DNA from: Straminergon stramineum | Lineage: Eukaryota > Streptophyta > Bryopsida > Hypnales > Calliergonaceae | Reading direction: 5' to 3' | Length of the DNA stretch: 64,000 bases | Assembly (NCBI GenBank): GCA_963920665.1 | Contig: OY987265.1 | Coordinates: 31,997,001-32,061,000 of the forward strand | Shown: piece by piece, positions 47,554-59,632 of the stretch | Layout: each line of letters starts with the position of its first letter | How positions within the stretch are numbered: position 1 is the stretch's first letter | Made by a program: the position numbers and the translations under genes | Notes under the pieces: generated by a model | The model's database searches: none | Told to the model about the DNA's origin: nothing | What the model saw: the letters and a program-made list of their open reading frames with translations, nothing else

Positions 47554-49243
47554 ATAGGTTGTCAAAAAATGTTATATTTATATATAATTTTATAAGTTTT
47601 TTGTAATTTATTAAGTCATCAGAAAAGTAGACTTCATTATCTTTCCAGTGCACTTTGTGGATTATGATTTGGATCATTTTTGAGCATGTGGTGACAATTC
47701 GAAATTGGAGGTTTGGACTCTATTTCTGTAAATTGATTGCTATGGACAACTTGTTGGTGGGTACTGCACAGTACTAATCACTCACAGAACTGAATGCTTG
47801 AGTCGTCGATTTTCTACAGAAACTGTCAAGTTTTAGATGTGTGCGTCGTGCTCTTTTGTTTATTATTCTGAACATGTATGTTGTGCACTTCAGCTTGGGA
47901 ACTAGGGTGTTTTACTGCACATTCGGCAAAGGAAAGCGACGGATGGAAAGCCATCCTGCTTAGCACGGATTTATATATGGTCGACAATCTGCTGTCGATG
48001 TTATGCTGCGCTTAAATGACAATTATCCGTTAGCCATTCTTACGAGAGTTTTGTGCTAATGTTTAGTCACATGCTAAATTTGAGCTGGGTCCAATTCATG
48101 AGTAAATGGAATTCAGACACTGAGGTTACCCGACCAGTGACGCTCTAATAGGCAAAATTGTACACTGATCAGGTGATGCAAATCAGGATCAGAAGATTCA
48201 GCTCCTCTGAATGGGGGTCCTGCAGTGCATCTACATAACATTATTAACATAACCAACACTTGGGATTCCCTTTTTGCTCCCCAAGAAAGCGGGAGCCCAT
48301 AGCATTGCAACTTCTCAGCTAGTCAACGCCTCTTTGCAAATTAAACTCCCAAGGATACAAGGAGGGATTATCCCAATCTCCATGGGGGAAATGGTTTAGG
48401 CTAGTTCAACAATGCTATGTACTTATAAATAAGCTGCTAAGAAGGGTGACTAATTAACATTCAATGACCAAAAGAATTCCACCAAAACCTAAATTTTCTC
48501 CAAACCGGTGCTTCAATTGGTCTTGGCGAGTCCAAACTCAGCTACTTGTATGTGTGCTCAACAATATGTTTATTCACGAATTGTAGGCGCTCAGACCTCT
48601 GGCAAATCACAGGCTTCGACATGAACTTCAAAATTTTACGCTCCTTTCAATCTTTTAATCCGTTTGGTTGCAAGAAGTCTCAATTGAAGAGCTCCGGTAA
48701 AACCCTGACAATGATTCGAAACGCCCGAGAATCCAGTGGCAGTGAGACTCCAGAGTAGCCAAATTCTTTTCTTTCTTTTCAACATATGAGAGGGCTTCAT
48801 CGCAGTGACCACATTTTGGAAGCTGGGATCCAAACAAAGAAATCGGCGCGCCACTTGGACCCTGAGTAAGTTAGTAAGCTACGGCTATGGCCAATGGCCA
48901 TGCCCCACCGCTTCCCTTTCCGACGAATTGCCACAGTACTCATAGCCTCGGGACTCCTGAAATGATGACCTGGACATGAGACTCACCCTGGCAATGTGCT
49001 TTTCCGGACATAAAAAGAAAGAATAAATGAATAAAAGAAATGCCAAAAAATCTGATGGGTGAGGATTAGGTGGTTCACAACCAATCCTCCTTGTTTGATC
49101 TACTGGCAGCAGCTTAATCCTAAGAAGCTGGAAGCCTCTTCTTGCTCCCCCTCCCTCCTCGTGTCTCTCTCTTTTCAATTCGCGTCTGCTGTCAAGCGAA
49201 GCTCGTGGGGTTCAGTTGCTGCTGCTCCAACAATCCCATCGCC
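47554..49243. other. Low-copy island upstream of BASS2
   Basis: Rising GC and absence of recognisable transposon ends suggest genuine flanking sequence of BASS2, including its promoter and 5' leader. Small open frames on both strands between 48.1 and 48.9 kb are not convincing. No clear TATA box stands out. Confidence 0.4.
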
Positions 49244-50491
49244 ATGGCCAGCATCGCAGCTTCTCGAGCTTTGGCCTCGCCATGGAGCACGAGCTCCGCC
49301 TCAACTCAGCTGAGGAGGGCCAAAGCTTGCTCCTTCGGCTGCAACTTCACGGCTATGGCTGCCCCAAGGACGACGATGAAGTTGCCAGGGTTGCGTCTTC
49401 GAGCTCGGGACACAGGAGGAGCTACGGCCGCAGGAGCTACGGATCCCCTGAGGTCGCGGCAGAGGAGCGTTTTGTGCGCTGCAGACGCGGGGAGCGTGAG
49501 CGGCGAGACGGCGCCCTTGAAGCGTGAATTCAATACGTTTGAGAAAGTGGTGGACGTGTTGACGACGATGTTTCCGGTGTGGGTGATTCTCGGCACTTTA
49601 ATCGGGATTTACAAGCCTTCCGCCGTGACATGGCTGCAGACCGACCTCTTCACCGTCTGTTTGGGTTTCCTCATGTTGTCCATGGGGCTCACGCTCACGT
49701 TCGAGGATTTCCGTCGCTGTCTTCGTAACCCTTGGACTGTGGGCGTGGGGTTCGTTGCACAGTACTTGGTGAAGCCAGTCTTGGGGTTCGCCATCGCTCA
49801 CGCACTCAAGCTTTCTGCGCCGCTCGCCACCGGACTCATCTTAGTATCCTGTTGCCCTGGAGGCCAAGCTTCCAATGTAGCCACCTACATTTCTAAAGGC
49901 AATGTGGCGCTGTCGGTTCTTATGACCACAGCTTCCACCATCGGCGCGATCTTTATGACTCCCTTGTTGACGAAGCTCTTGGCTGGGCAGTTGGTGCCCG
50001 TGGACGCCGTGGGGTTAGCCTTGAGCACGTTCCAAGTGGTGCTCATGCCAACCATAGTGGGCGTATTAGCCCATGAGATGTTTCCCAAGATCGTCGAGAA
50101 GATTATCACCGTAACGCCGTTGGTGGGCGTGATCATGACCACATTGCTGTGCGCCAGCCCGATCGGACAAGTCTCGGATGTTTTAGTTGCGCAAGGCGCG
50201 CAGCTCATCATTCCAGTTGCGATTCTCCACGCGGCTGCGTTTCTTCTGGGCTACTGGATGTCGAAGGCGTTCAAATTCGGGGAGTCGACTTCGAGGACAA
50301 TCTCGATTGAATGTGGGATGCAAAGCTCAGCGCTGGGGTTCCTGTTGGCGCAGAAGCATTTCAGCAACCCTTTGGTAGCCGTGCCGTCGGCGGTGAGCGT
50401 GGTGTGCATGGCGCTGGGAGGAAGCGCACTCGCGGTGTACTGGAGAAATCAAGCGATTTCCGCAGACGACAAGGATGACTTCAAGGAGTAG
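49244..50491 (+). CDS. BASS2: Plastid sodium-dependent pyruvate transporter, BASS family
   Basis: Encodes 415 residues of the bile-acid:sodium symporter (BASS/SBF) family. BASS2 in flowering plants imports pyruvate with Na+ across the plastid inner envelope. Residues 1-~80 form a Ser/Ala/Arg-rich, acid-poor transit peptide; the membrane domain starts near MFPVWVILG (~108) and has about nine or ten hydrophobic segments. Family signatures are intact: [22 protein letters not shown] (202-211) and [11 protein letters not shown] (355-365), which flank the Na+-binding crossover, plus the BASS2-type end ADDKDDFKE. The start is ATG 49244 in GCCATGGCC; the frame is open from TTG 49142 but has no earlier ATG. 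The gene is intronless and far more GC-rich than its flanks. Very likely functional. Confidence 0.95.
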   Translation: MASIAASRALASPWSTSSASTQLRRAKACSFGCNFTAMAAPRTTMKLPGLRLRARDTGGATAAGATDPLRSRQRSVLCAADAGSVSGETAPLKREFNTFEKVVDVLTTMFPVWVILGTLIGIYKPSAVTWLQTDLFTVCLGFLMLSMGLTLTFEDFRRCLRNPWTVGVGFVAQYLVKPVLGFAIAHALKLSAPLATGLILVSCCPGGQASNVATYISKGNVALSVLMTTASTIGAIFMTPLLTKLLAGQLVPVDAVGLALSTFQVVLMPTIVGVLAHEMFPKIVEKIITVTPLVGVIMTTLLCASPIGQVSDVLVAQGAQLIIPVAILHAAAFLLGYWMSKAFKFGESTSRTISIECGMQSSALGFLLAQKHFSNPLVAVPSAVSVVCMALGGSALAVYWRNQAISADDKDDFKE

Positions 50492-51828
50492 GATTTTATG
50501 CGAATATTGGTATTGCAGGCAGGTAATTACATTTTTCTGGTTGCGTTGTTCTTGATGGTGGCACTGCTTGAGCTTTTCCTTGCCGGTACAGGCTTTGGAA
50601 GCTTGGAATGGGCGGGGTCTGGGAGAGCTTTGTAGGGTTTAGGTTTTGGTGGGCGCACGGGGTCTCTTGCATAGAGGAGATTTAGCTGCCCTTTTTTTGG
50701 TCGCCGTACATGATGTACTCTTGAGTCTGTAACATTTAAAAGGTCATCTTATTCGTTCATCTTCGGCTTTCTTCAACATTCTTCAGCGTGAGTTTGTAAT
50801 TGGCATTTTTTCTTGCTATGGTTCTGATTTGTCTTTCGTCTGCTTCGACTTGCTGTGGTTTTGATTGCTGACAACTCTTTTATTTAAGAGACGATTATTG
50901 TCAAAGATGTCTCTGTTTCATGTGCCTATGTTTACGCTGCTATCCAAGTTTAGGGTCAACAACTGGAGAATTGTTCAAACAGAACGGTGGTGAGTACTCT
51001 CGTCTACTTCATAATTTTCTTTAACCTATTTCTCAGTGGAGTTGCCCACACACTCTACTTGCATTGGGCATGACCTTAACCATATACTTGAGCTCTAGAT
51101 TTAACGAGGGCTCACTGATTGTAGTGTGTGGTCAAGAATGTAGTGTTGTCAGCAATCTTGAGTATACAATTCCAAATGGTGCATCTGTTTCTGTAGGGCC
51201 TCTCCCCATTCAGTGCATGAGGTGACTGGCCCACGCGCTCATGTTCAGAACCCTAAGGTGGTGGCAATCCTGGACGGGCGTAACAATTTGTTCAGAACCC
51301 TAAGTTCATGTACTATGGCAACAAAATGGACCTTCCGGGAGAATCTTAATGTTCAGCAAGCATAAGTACGGCAAGAGTTGTACTATGCATCTAGGGCTTT
51401 AGAAATAGGGTGGTTTGACCGACGTCCAGGACCATGCTAGGATCTCTGAATTTGAATGTCTAACACCGACGAATCTACGAAGAAGCTGGTTCAATTCAAA
51501 GTCCCCAAACTTTGCAACCCACTTGCATATAAAAAATTCTCTTGCCTGGATGCGTTGCAGAAGACAATGTGTTACAATGTGCACCCTTACGTACAAAACG
51601 CGACTGTTTTCCTACCAGTTTCTCACAATTCTTTTCTGAAAAAATGAATCTAAGGACCTCTCAGGTGCTCTCCACACAAGTCGTGAGAGAATTGAGTGTA
51701 CCTCACGTAGCTCTTCGAACACGAAAGCTTATTTGTGTGACATCCCGCCTCTCCCAAAGCCGTCAGGAATTCCAGGGAAAAACTCTGCAGCTGTGCACCC
51801 AAATGTTACTCTGGACATTAACCCTTAA
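50492..51828. other. BASS2 3' region and low-copy sequence
   Basis: The first ~250 bp probably form the 3' UTR; no canonical AATAAA was seen. Overlapping small frames at 51415-51835 (one begins MSNTDESTKKLVQFKVPKL) are not recognisable and I leave them uncalled. The island ends at the TTAA of element E4. Confidence 0.4.
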
Positions 51829-52466
51829 TCCCTAAATGCCCAAGGTCTGTTTGGAGCTTCTTGATATTTGCTGTAAATTGAACAAAAAGTCAACATTTTT
51901 ATAAGTTATACCAATTTCTTTTGAATTGTAACCTTACAAATTCAAACTAGACATGTTAGAGATCACATACGAAAAGAAAACATAACAATATCACTTACGG
52001 ATTGAAAGGTTATAATGTTTGATCATGAGGGTGTTAAAAGTATGAAAAATTTTTAATTCTCTTTCTGCATGTCAACTCTAAAAAGTTGGTCACTAAAAAA
52101 ATATGAGGTTATAGGGCTTAGCATGCACAAACCCAATCAATTCACTTTTTTTCAAAATCTATTCTACAAATTTTTTTAAATGAATTTCTAATGTGATTTT
52201 TCCTCCAAGATCTAGTGTATTTGAGGCTCATTTCCAAGAGCCCTCAACACTATCGGAAGTCAAGATTGCAATGGGCATCCTTGCACAAAATCTTGAATAG
52301 AAAAATCATAATCCTTCATTTTTAAGATCAGCTTTTTGATCCTAAAACTAGACTTCAAAAAGAGTTCTCCAAAAATTTTAACTACTAATAATAGCAATTT
52401 GGTTGGGTTCTACTTAACTTCAAAGTTTTTGAAACACCAAAATCTAGTGCCTAGGGCATTTAGGGG
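51829..52466. mobile_element. TTAA-bounded element E4, 638 bp
   Basis: TTAA flanks at 51825-51828 and 52467-52470. Termini are TCCCTAAATGCCCAAGG and, inverted, CCCCTAAATGCCCTAGG, identical over CCCTAAATGCCC. The interior is AT-rich and non-coding, with words such as 'ttataatgtttgatcatgagggt' shared with the repeat near 55250. This is one of the best-preserved members of the family in the window. Confidence 0.8.
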
Positions 52467-52674
52467 TTAATCGATGTTTTTTGTTTGATGGATGACAAAG
52501 AATCTTCCTATGGAGGATAGAAGTGCAATTGTTCATCCTTGGAATTTTGTGTCAAAAAGGAGAGATCATGTAGAGTAGTTTGTCCTCCAATGAGTACTTT
52601 TGGTTTTTTTAAAGTAGGTGATGTTACACAATAGCAAATGGGATGGTTTCCATGGTCACTAACCTAGCATTTAA

Positions 52675-53548
52675 CCCCTAAAGCCCTAAACTACATTTTT
52701 GGCAACATAGCAATTTTGGGAAACTCCCTACAAATGGAATTTTTTTTCCTTTGAAATTTTCAAACAACATGTGCCCAAAGAGTAACTTTAAGGCCCAACA
52801 ATTTTCATAACTTTTGAATATATGATTAAAAATTTATTGTATGGTATGTCATTTTTATAGAACAATGGAGAGCTTGGGCTACTCAAAAAAATGTTCTTAA
52901 AAAATGACTTTTTTAAGAAATAAAAATTTGAAATTGATTTTTTAGATTTATATACATGTAAAAAGCTTTGAATCATTCCATTTTGATCAATGAATCAAAA
53001 GTTACAAGGAGATTTAGTTTGTGAGTAGTTATGGATTCTCTACTCTAAAATAAACCTCAAAGTTCTTTATTTAAATCAACTTAAAAATAAAATAAAATCA
53101 TAGGATGTAGATTGTTTAGTACAACATTACAACCATTGGGATTGGCATTTTTCAATTCCATAACTAAATTCTTAACAATTTAGTATTTTGAATCATTCTT
53201 TACTCTTTTCTACGTATTATTTTTTTCCTATATGTTGTACAATTCCAAATAATCTGAATTTTTTTCAAGCATGTAGCCAACTTACTTTGAAGAATGAATC
53301 CAAAGAAGCACCACCATTTTGGACATTTTACTATAAAAATGTGACCTTGTAATGTGTAGCTACTTGGTTTTTGAGGACCAAAAAAAGGATTTTTTTTTCA
53401 ATTCAAACACTAATATCTTGCAATCTACATTGATAGTGGAAATTTCTGAAAAATTTTCCACATCTTCTCAAACCAATGTACTACAAGATCCTATGGTTGT
53501 AAGTGTCCAGAAATGTTTTTTGAAAACATAGTCAAAAACCTTTATGGG
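52675..53548. mobile_element. TTAA-bounded element E5, 874 bp
   Basis: TTAA flanks at 52671-52674 and 53549-53552. Termini are CCCCTAAAGCCC and, inverted, CCCATAAAGGTT. Its left 160 bp are homologous to the element entering the right window edge (63841). It contains 'cataacttttgaatatatg' (~52807) and, ~190 bp on, the inverse 'tgaatcaaaagttacaagg'. It is non-coding. Confidence 0.7.
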
Positions 53549-53552
53549 TTAA

Positions 53553-55400
53553 TGGGTTATTTAATGGTAAATTCACAACTTGTATACCACTTTTTGGAAC
53601 ATTTTGTTGTTTTACAATTTGTGGACTTCAGCAAAGGTCATGTCTAAAGGCACCATTACTATTTCACTTCATTGAATCCTTCCATTGAAGAATTTATTAC
53701 TCCCTTTGTCTTACTAAAAAACTCTAAATTAGACAAAGTTCATGTACAACTAAAAAGCTCCGTTTACTAATTTCGACCATTAAGTAAGCATTCTTTGTGT
53801 TGAACAAGCTCGTGGGGGCAAGTGAAATGTTTTGGGAACAAGATTTCTCTCTTAGTAAGCTTGGCTTTGCTCATATGAGGCACCTTGTACTTGTTGCTTC
53901 TTCAAACAATAGTGTTAATGATGGATTTGGTGAAAGGATTCAAATTACTTCTACAATCATACACCTTGTGTTTCAAGGTTACTCAACCAATTTAAGTCAA
54001 TTCTTAATTAATAGAAGACAACAATGATATAAGCAATTCCTTAGTTAGTACCAAGATGAAGTATTTCAACATTTGTATAAGTAAAGACAATTTAATCCCT
54101 GAATGTTCAAAGCACTATATTTTGGTATTAACAAAAGTTTGAAGTTGAACAAAATCTTTCCAAATTATTTGAATAATCTCTTATGCAAGTATCCATTATA
54201 AATCTTGATTTTTTGATGTAAAGAGACTTAAAAAATGAACCTCAAATTAAACAAGAAAGTGGGTAAATAATCATATTGCAAATTCATTTAAAGAAATTAC
54301 AAAGTAGAGTGTGAAAAGTTGTAAATTGATTATGGTCATACATGTTACATCCTTTAATCCCAAAGTGACATAGGATATTCCTTGACAAAGAATCCCTGCA
54401 GCAAGTGTTCATTTTTGAATTTTTCTTCGCAGAGATCGATGGCTATAGATGTAAATCCAAACATATAAAAGGAGATCACCTCAGAAATTTGCAACTGTCC
54501 ATTCTCTTTTTCAATAAAAAATTTTGCATCAAAAGCACTTGTCGATACCGAACAACTTGTAGGAATTCTCAAGCTTTTTCTCGCTTCATTCCTTAGTGCA
54601 GCTAGCAACACTCCAAATATCACAGCAACTTCAACTAAGAAATTTGAGCTCCACATACTAGCTCCCCTCTCCACTTGAAAAAATTGCAAAAACTACAAAA
54701 CTCTGTTGTACTCAATGTTGTGTACATTGGGTTGTCAAAAACTGCTAATAGAAGAGCATTTTTTACAAAAATTTGGGAGGATTTGTAAAGTGAAAAATAT
54801 GCAAATCCAAGCAACCACAATATAACTCATAACAAGTGAAACTTTAGGAAATTTTTCAAGCCACTTCGAGCAACTAGATCTTTGGCCAATGAACTCCAAG
54901 TACACATAAACCATGTAGGAAGCCAACACTCAAAGAAGAGTCGGGAGGAATAAAACTTCACAATTTGCAAGATAGCCTAAAATTTTCGAGCTTCATAGAA
55001 ATTACAATCCATCCTCAAATTTGCTGTTTTTGGTGTAGTTGGGTTGATCTCACAGATTTGTACAATCACTCTTTATTTTATTTTTCTAGAATAGTTCAGC
55101 AAATGCCTTCAAATTCAGATTGAAAATAGTCAAGGGCAGTTTTTGTCCTCCATGTCACTTTGAGATTAACCTCATAAACTTTTATGACCATAATTTCAGA
55201 TTTGACATGTAGATGAGCATTGAAAGACTTCACAAGCCTTTCAAATTTTTAACCCTCTCATGATCAAACAATGTAATCATTGAAAGACTTCAAATCACTT
55301 TCAAATTTTAGCCGTCATGATGAAACATTATAATCTGTCAATTCATGTGATGTTGTGATTCATGACACTGTCTAGTTTAAGAAGAGTCCTCCAAATGATT
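53553..55400. other. AT-rich repeat debris with one lone TTAA-type end
   Basis: A left terminus TTAA-TCCCTGAATGTTCAAAG begins at 54092 and a Stowaway-like end CTCCCTTTGTC lies at ~53701; neither has a partner. A duplicated phrase ('cattgaaagacttcaaa.cactttcaaattt') occurs near 55220-55310. No gene is supported. Confidence 0.4.
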
Positions 55401-55926
55401 GCATGTCACAAGGACAATTCACTATGTTCCAACTACTTCCCAGACCAAAGCATGATTGTCATCTCTCTACATAAATGCCCACAACTCAAAAAGAATCGAA
55501 AGTCATCCTCAAAATGCTAAATGACGAAGAAATGCCGAAAAAGAGTCCGTGTACAGAATTTTTTTTCACTCTAACCTCGCACAGAAGTACCTATTAACAG
55601 AAACTGGTCAACTTCACAACTTCGACGCTCATAATGGTGCCATCAAAATTGCGAGGGACCGAAGTAGATGTTCAGCTAGCGTACACCTCCCTTAATCAGC
55701 ATGTCAATCAAGGAAGGAATTTCAGAACATCCATCGAAAAATTCTGCACCTAAGTAACTTCAGCATTTGGTATCCAAACAATGTTTTCTTTCGAGCATTG
55801 GAATCCTCTTTCATTCGCCGAAAACGACATCTACAAAAATTTATCAGTCTAACAATTAGTACCATTTTCAAAACAGCAAAAGTGACGATTTGGGGTGTCT
55901 CTACCTTAGCATTCTTGTCTTAACGA

Positions 55927-58038
55927 CTACCAGTTCACATACTGTTCAGGTCGGTCCTCCAGGTACACACGGAACCGGTCACCTTCGTTCTTGGCATAAA
56001 AATAAGCTTTCGCCCCGCCCCTGTGATTGACTGCTCTGATTGCAGGTCTCAAGGCAGCCTGTTCTTGAGGATCGACAGCCATGATGGTAAACGATCGCTC
56101 TCGGTCGTAAATCAAGCAATCCCGTTGACCTGCTTGGGCCTTGATAACATAAATTTCGCCTTCCTTGTGGTTAGGCATGTGGTTTACTTTCGCTGGTTTA
56201 ATCTTGATATCAACTGGATCACGGTGATTAATCAAAGCCAGCGTATTACCACCCCAATCCCGCATCGGGTTTATCAGAATAGATGCACCTGATACATGCA
56301 CACCCAATAATGAGCACATCACGAAAATTGGTGACGACATGTAAGTAAAATGCAACTTAGTTGTAGATTATAGCTTGATGTAAAGTTTATTGGGACAACA
56401 TCCAATGGCCAAAAATTGGTGACGACATGTAAGTAAAAATGCAACTTAGTTGTAGGTTACAGCTTGATGAAAAGTTCATTGCGACAACATCCAATGGTCA
56501 ACTACAACTTAGTTCAATGCGCTCAAGAAAACAATCTAGCTTTGAAAGTAGACCAAATGGTTAATGCAAGGTCAAGTGTACACCTGAAGGTAAAGGTTTG
56601 GTTTCGTTTGAGGGCCCAGTAGATTCAGCGGGATCGCTAGCTGCACCCTCAGATGCTGGGGTAACAATCCCTTTAATCTCTTGTATGATGCGAAGCTCAG
56701 AGTCGGAGGGGAGGGGTTTGAGGGGAACGATAAAAGAAGGACGGATGAATTTCTGCCTTGGGTGCCATTCTTTGTCGTGCTCAGAGATAACAGTTTTGTC
56801 AAGAATACGTTCGTGAGCCTCAAGGACCTGATAAACCACAAAGAGTCTCAGAAACCAAATGATAAGAGGCTGCATTAAACGAAAAAACAACTCAAAACCT
56901 GCGAAAGTCTTGTCCAATAATCTACACATTTGCTGCAATGTGCAGTAGATTTATAACATAGAAAGCTTGAAAGCAATATGGTAGAAGACGACTACCCAAA
57001 AAAAGTTCCTATAGAAAAGAGTCCTACTATCGAAGAAGAGACAAGGAGCAAGAAAAAATGCTTGTAAAAAAGCATAAACAGAATTGTATATACTCCATAG
57101 GTTCCGACACCTGCTTCACGAAATGAATTTGGTGTTCAGTTCCCACAATACTACTGCAGTTTGTTTTACTCATGAACTGCTGGACAATCATCGCGCTTTC
57201 CATCACATGCACATCTGCCTTAGACGTGCAATTATATTCGACCTGAGATATATCCCACGTAAGGAAAGATTTCAGTTCCAATCCTAGGGAAGTGAATAAG
57301 CACGAGTAAACAGAAAGAATAGATTCGTACTGGACCTCTTGCAACCACTGTTGCTCTTGACTTTCAAATCACTACCCAGTTCCAACTCTCCTTGTACGCA
57401 CCCAACATAACTTTATGGTCACCTCATGTTCACATAGAATTGAGACATGGTAACAAAGAACGAAGGCGAAAGCAAAAGACTATAAAGGACTGTCGTACCT
57501 GCAAAAGAGCCGTTTCAGGATCGCCATTGAGTTTGCGAAGCGCTTTGACGTGCACCAGTACAGCCACTGATTGCTTCTCATCTTGCATGAGCACAACGCG
57601 GGAGTCATGTTCCACAGCTTCGGCCACAAACCGAAAGAAGAAGCGACATCCAAGAAAGTCGTCCGAATCCGTCGGGGGTTCATCCAGACAAACATTACAG
57701 TCATTCAAACACAGGCACGCGATTTCATGCATGCTCAAGGTCAGAAAGTAGGGTTCCATAAGAGCGGATCGGGGGGTAGCTTTCTTGACCTTGCTGAATG
57801 CAACGGAGGGCAACGATGTGAGCTTGAAATTCTCGGAGCTGATGCCCAACTCCGTGTGGCACTCGCCGTAGTGGAGGAATCGAGTGAGCGCCGCCTGGAG
57901 ATCTCCGTCCGACATCTTGTTCAGGTTTGGGAAAATCTCTTCCAGACCTAGCTTCTTGATTACGCGTTGAAGACGAGAGAGGGGGAGTTGAGGGGTTTTG
58001 GGTTTCCCCTTCCCCTTTCCTTTCTTCGAGTTCGGCAT
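55927..58038 (-). CDS. Four-exon gene of unknown function (425 aa)
   Basis: Exons on the minus strand: 58038-57499, 57242-57111, 56827-56584 and 56288-55927. All junctions have GT/AG borders and compatible phases (0, 0, 1), and introns are 256, 283 and 295 bp. The protein starts MPNSKKGKGKGKPKTPQLPL, a basic low-complexity leader suggesting nuclear or nucleic-acid contact. Then come a helical stretch (LQRVIKKLGLEEIFPNLNKM), a segment with several Cys (IACLCLNDCNVC), a Pro/Ser-rich linker in exon 3 (KGIVTPASEG...PAEST) and a C-terminal block in exon 4 (LINPMRDWGGNTLALINH...AYFYAKNEGDRFRVYLEDRP). No signal peptide or membrane segment. I recognise no family. Start chosen at the first ATG in frame after the repeated leader. 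Exon 2 is supported by both splice sites and phase but is the least certain. Confidence 0.7.
56324..56499. repeat. 88 bp tandem duplication in intron 3
   Basis: The two copies begin 'aaaattggtgacgacatgta' at 56324 and 56412 and end 'gacaacatccaatgg'. They lie wholly inside the last intron of the unknown gene. Copy identity is high (about 90 percent by eye), so the duplication is fairly recent. Confidence 0.85.
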
Positions 58039-58066
58039 CGTGGAACACAGATCTAGAAACCAAATA

Positions 58067-58443
58067 CACCTCCTGTTGTGAGATCTGCAGAACGTCCTCT
58101 GCAAAATCAGTACTCCCGAGAATCCACAAAGCACGGAACCTGAGAACGGAAGGATCGCACCTCCTGAACTTGTGAGATCTAAAGACCTTCCTCTGCAAAA
58201 TCAATATTCTCCGAAATCCACAGAGAACTTGATATGAGAATTGAAGACTATAGCACCGCCCTGCATGTCGTAAGATCTGCACACCGTGCTCCGCAAAAAT
58301 CAATACTCCTCAAGATCCACAAGGCACTTGATCTTGAGAATTGAAGAATAGCACCTCCTGTTGAGAGATCTGCACACGTTGCTCTGCAAAATCGATACTC
58401 CCCCAAATCTTCAAAGCGCTTGATCTTGAGAATTCAACAACAG
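58067..58443. repeat. Four ~91-98 bp tandem repeats upstream of the unknown gene
   Basis: Copies start at 58067, 58158, 58254 and 58352 with 'cacc(t/g)cc' and contain 'gagatct.ca', 'ctctgcaaaatc', 'atactcc', 'atccacaaagc' and 'ttgatcttgagaatt'. The first copy ends 28 bp upstream of the chosen ATG, so the array covers the probable leader and core promoter. A minus-strand frame stays open across several copies (58303-57725) but conflicts with the coding frame of exon 1 and is taken as chance. It could contain repeated regulatory sites. Confidence 0.85.
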
Positions 58444-58890
58444 TAAGTCTTCTTGCTTTCAGAATGTTGATCACCTATGTTGTTCTCTTACATCGTATCA
58501 ATCTAACAAGCTAAGAATGTTTCTTCACTCTGCATGTAGCAGGGAATGCAAGGGAAGTCTATTAAACTTATAGGGAAATTGTTTGAGTAGAAACAGACAC
58601 AAGAAACGATTCGGCGTACATTTTTCTCCCGCATGTCCTTTGAAATTCCTCAGTGCGAAATGTGTTAACAGTAAAAGGACTGTCAGTGGAACGCCAACTA
58701 GCACAGATAAGATGCGGATGTAATTGTTTAAGATACGAAGCCTGCTGCTGGATTGCCGCCGGAAAGGGCTCAGGGCTGGTGTCCGCGCCGCCCGCCATCA
58801 TTACAACGTCAACGTGTCATGATATTCTAGTTTTTCAATATTAATTCAATTCACTCATTGATTTGTAAATCGAATGAGTAAAGGCTTTAA

Positions 58891-59628
58891 CCCTAGAAGG
58901 ACGGGTCCATGACCACTGATTTCAAGCCTTCCTATCCATCACTTTATTTGCTGCCATTTTGCAACTAGATATGAAAGAAAATTTTTTATTTTATTTTTCA
59001 GAGATGAAGTCATATGTGCACTACAAGTCTTAAAATTTTCAAATTTTTTTGGAAAAAATTGAAATTATTGTGAATTTTTTAAGAAAAAAATGAAGAAAAT
59101 TCATATCAAATACAAAATGTACTCAACAAATCTGAAATTTTCAACATAGTTGTATATTACTCAGTTAAAATGTAGAACATCTTGGTATAAACCAAAGTTA
59201 CTGTGTCACTCTAAAATTAGAAAATCAACAAACCATGGTTATAGGCCCCAAGTTCAGATTGCTATAAAGCATGGAAATTTATGAATTTTTCAAAATTTCC
59301 AATTGGAGTAGAAACTGAACTTGGTAAGCTTCATTTCTATAGTTGGACTCAAATTCAAAAAATATCATTTTTATGGCTGAAATTCACATCAAGAGAAAAT
59401 AGCAAGAAATAGTCAAAATACACTACAAGGGTGATCTGTTTTTTAAGCATCTTCTTCTTTAGAAAAATCAAGAATACCATAATGAGGGACTTTGCAATAC
59501 TATTGACTGAAAATGTACTCAAGTACCCTCCAAATAAAAAAATAGGATGAAAAAACATTTTTTTCAATCCTACAATCTCAGGTGAAGTCATCCATCGGAT
59601 ACTTATTGTCCAGAGCGTCCTTCTAGGG
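58891..59628. mobile_element. TTAA-bounded element E6, canonical piggyBac-like ends
   Basis: TTAA flanks at 58887-58890 and 59629-59632. Both termini read CCCTAGAAGGACG (13 of 13 identical when inverted). This is strikingly close to the terminus of the original insect piggyBac (CCCTAGAAAG...), as I remember it. The 738 bp interior is AT-rich and non-coding, so it is a non-autonomous element that would rely on a transposase in trans. Confidence 0.85.
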
Positions 59629-59632
59629 TTAA

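Noticed and set aside
49142..49243. Upstream extension of BASS2 to 49142
   Set aside because: That start is a TTG; the first ATG in frame is 49244 in a strong GCCATGGCC context, and it begins a normal transit peptide.
56023..56292. Plus-strand 89-codon frame over the last exon of the unknown gene
   Set aside because: It is antisense to an exon with supported splice junctions and has less protein-like composition.
57725..58303. 192-codon minus-strand frame across the tandem repeats
   Set aside because: It is out of frame with the spliced gene, covers the repeated leader and part of exon 1, and its text lacks coding character; the repeats keep it open by chance.
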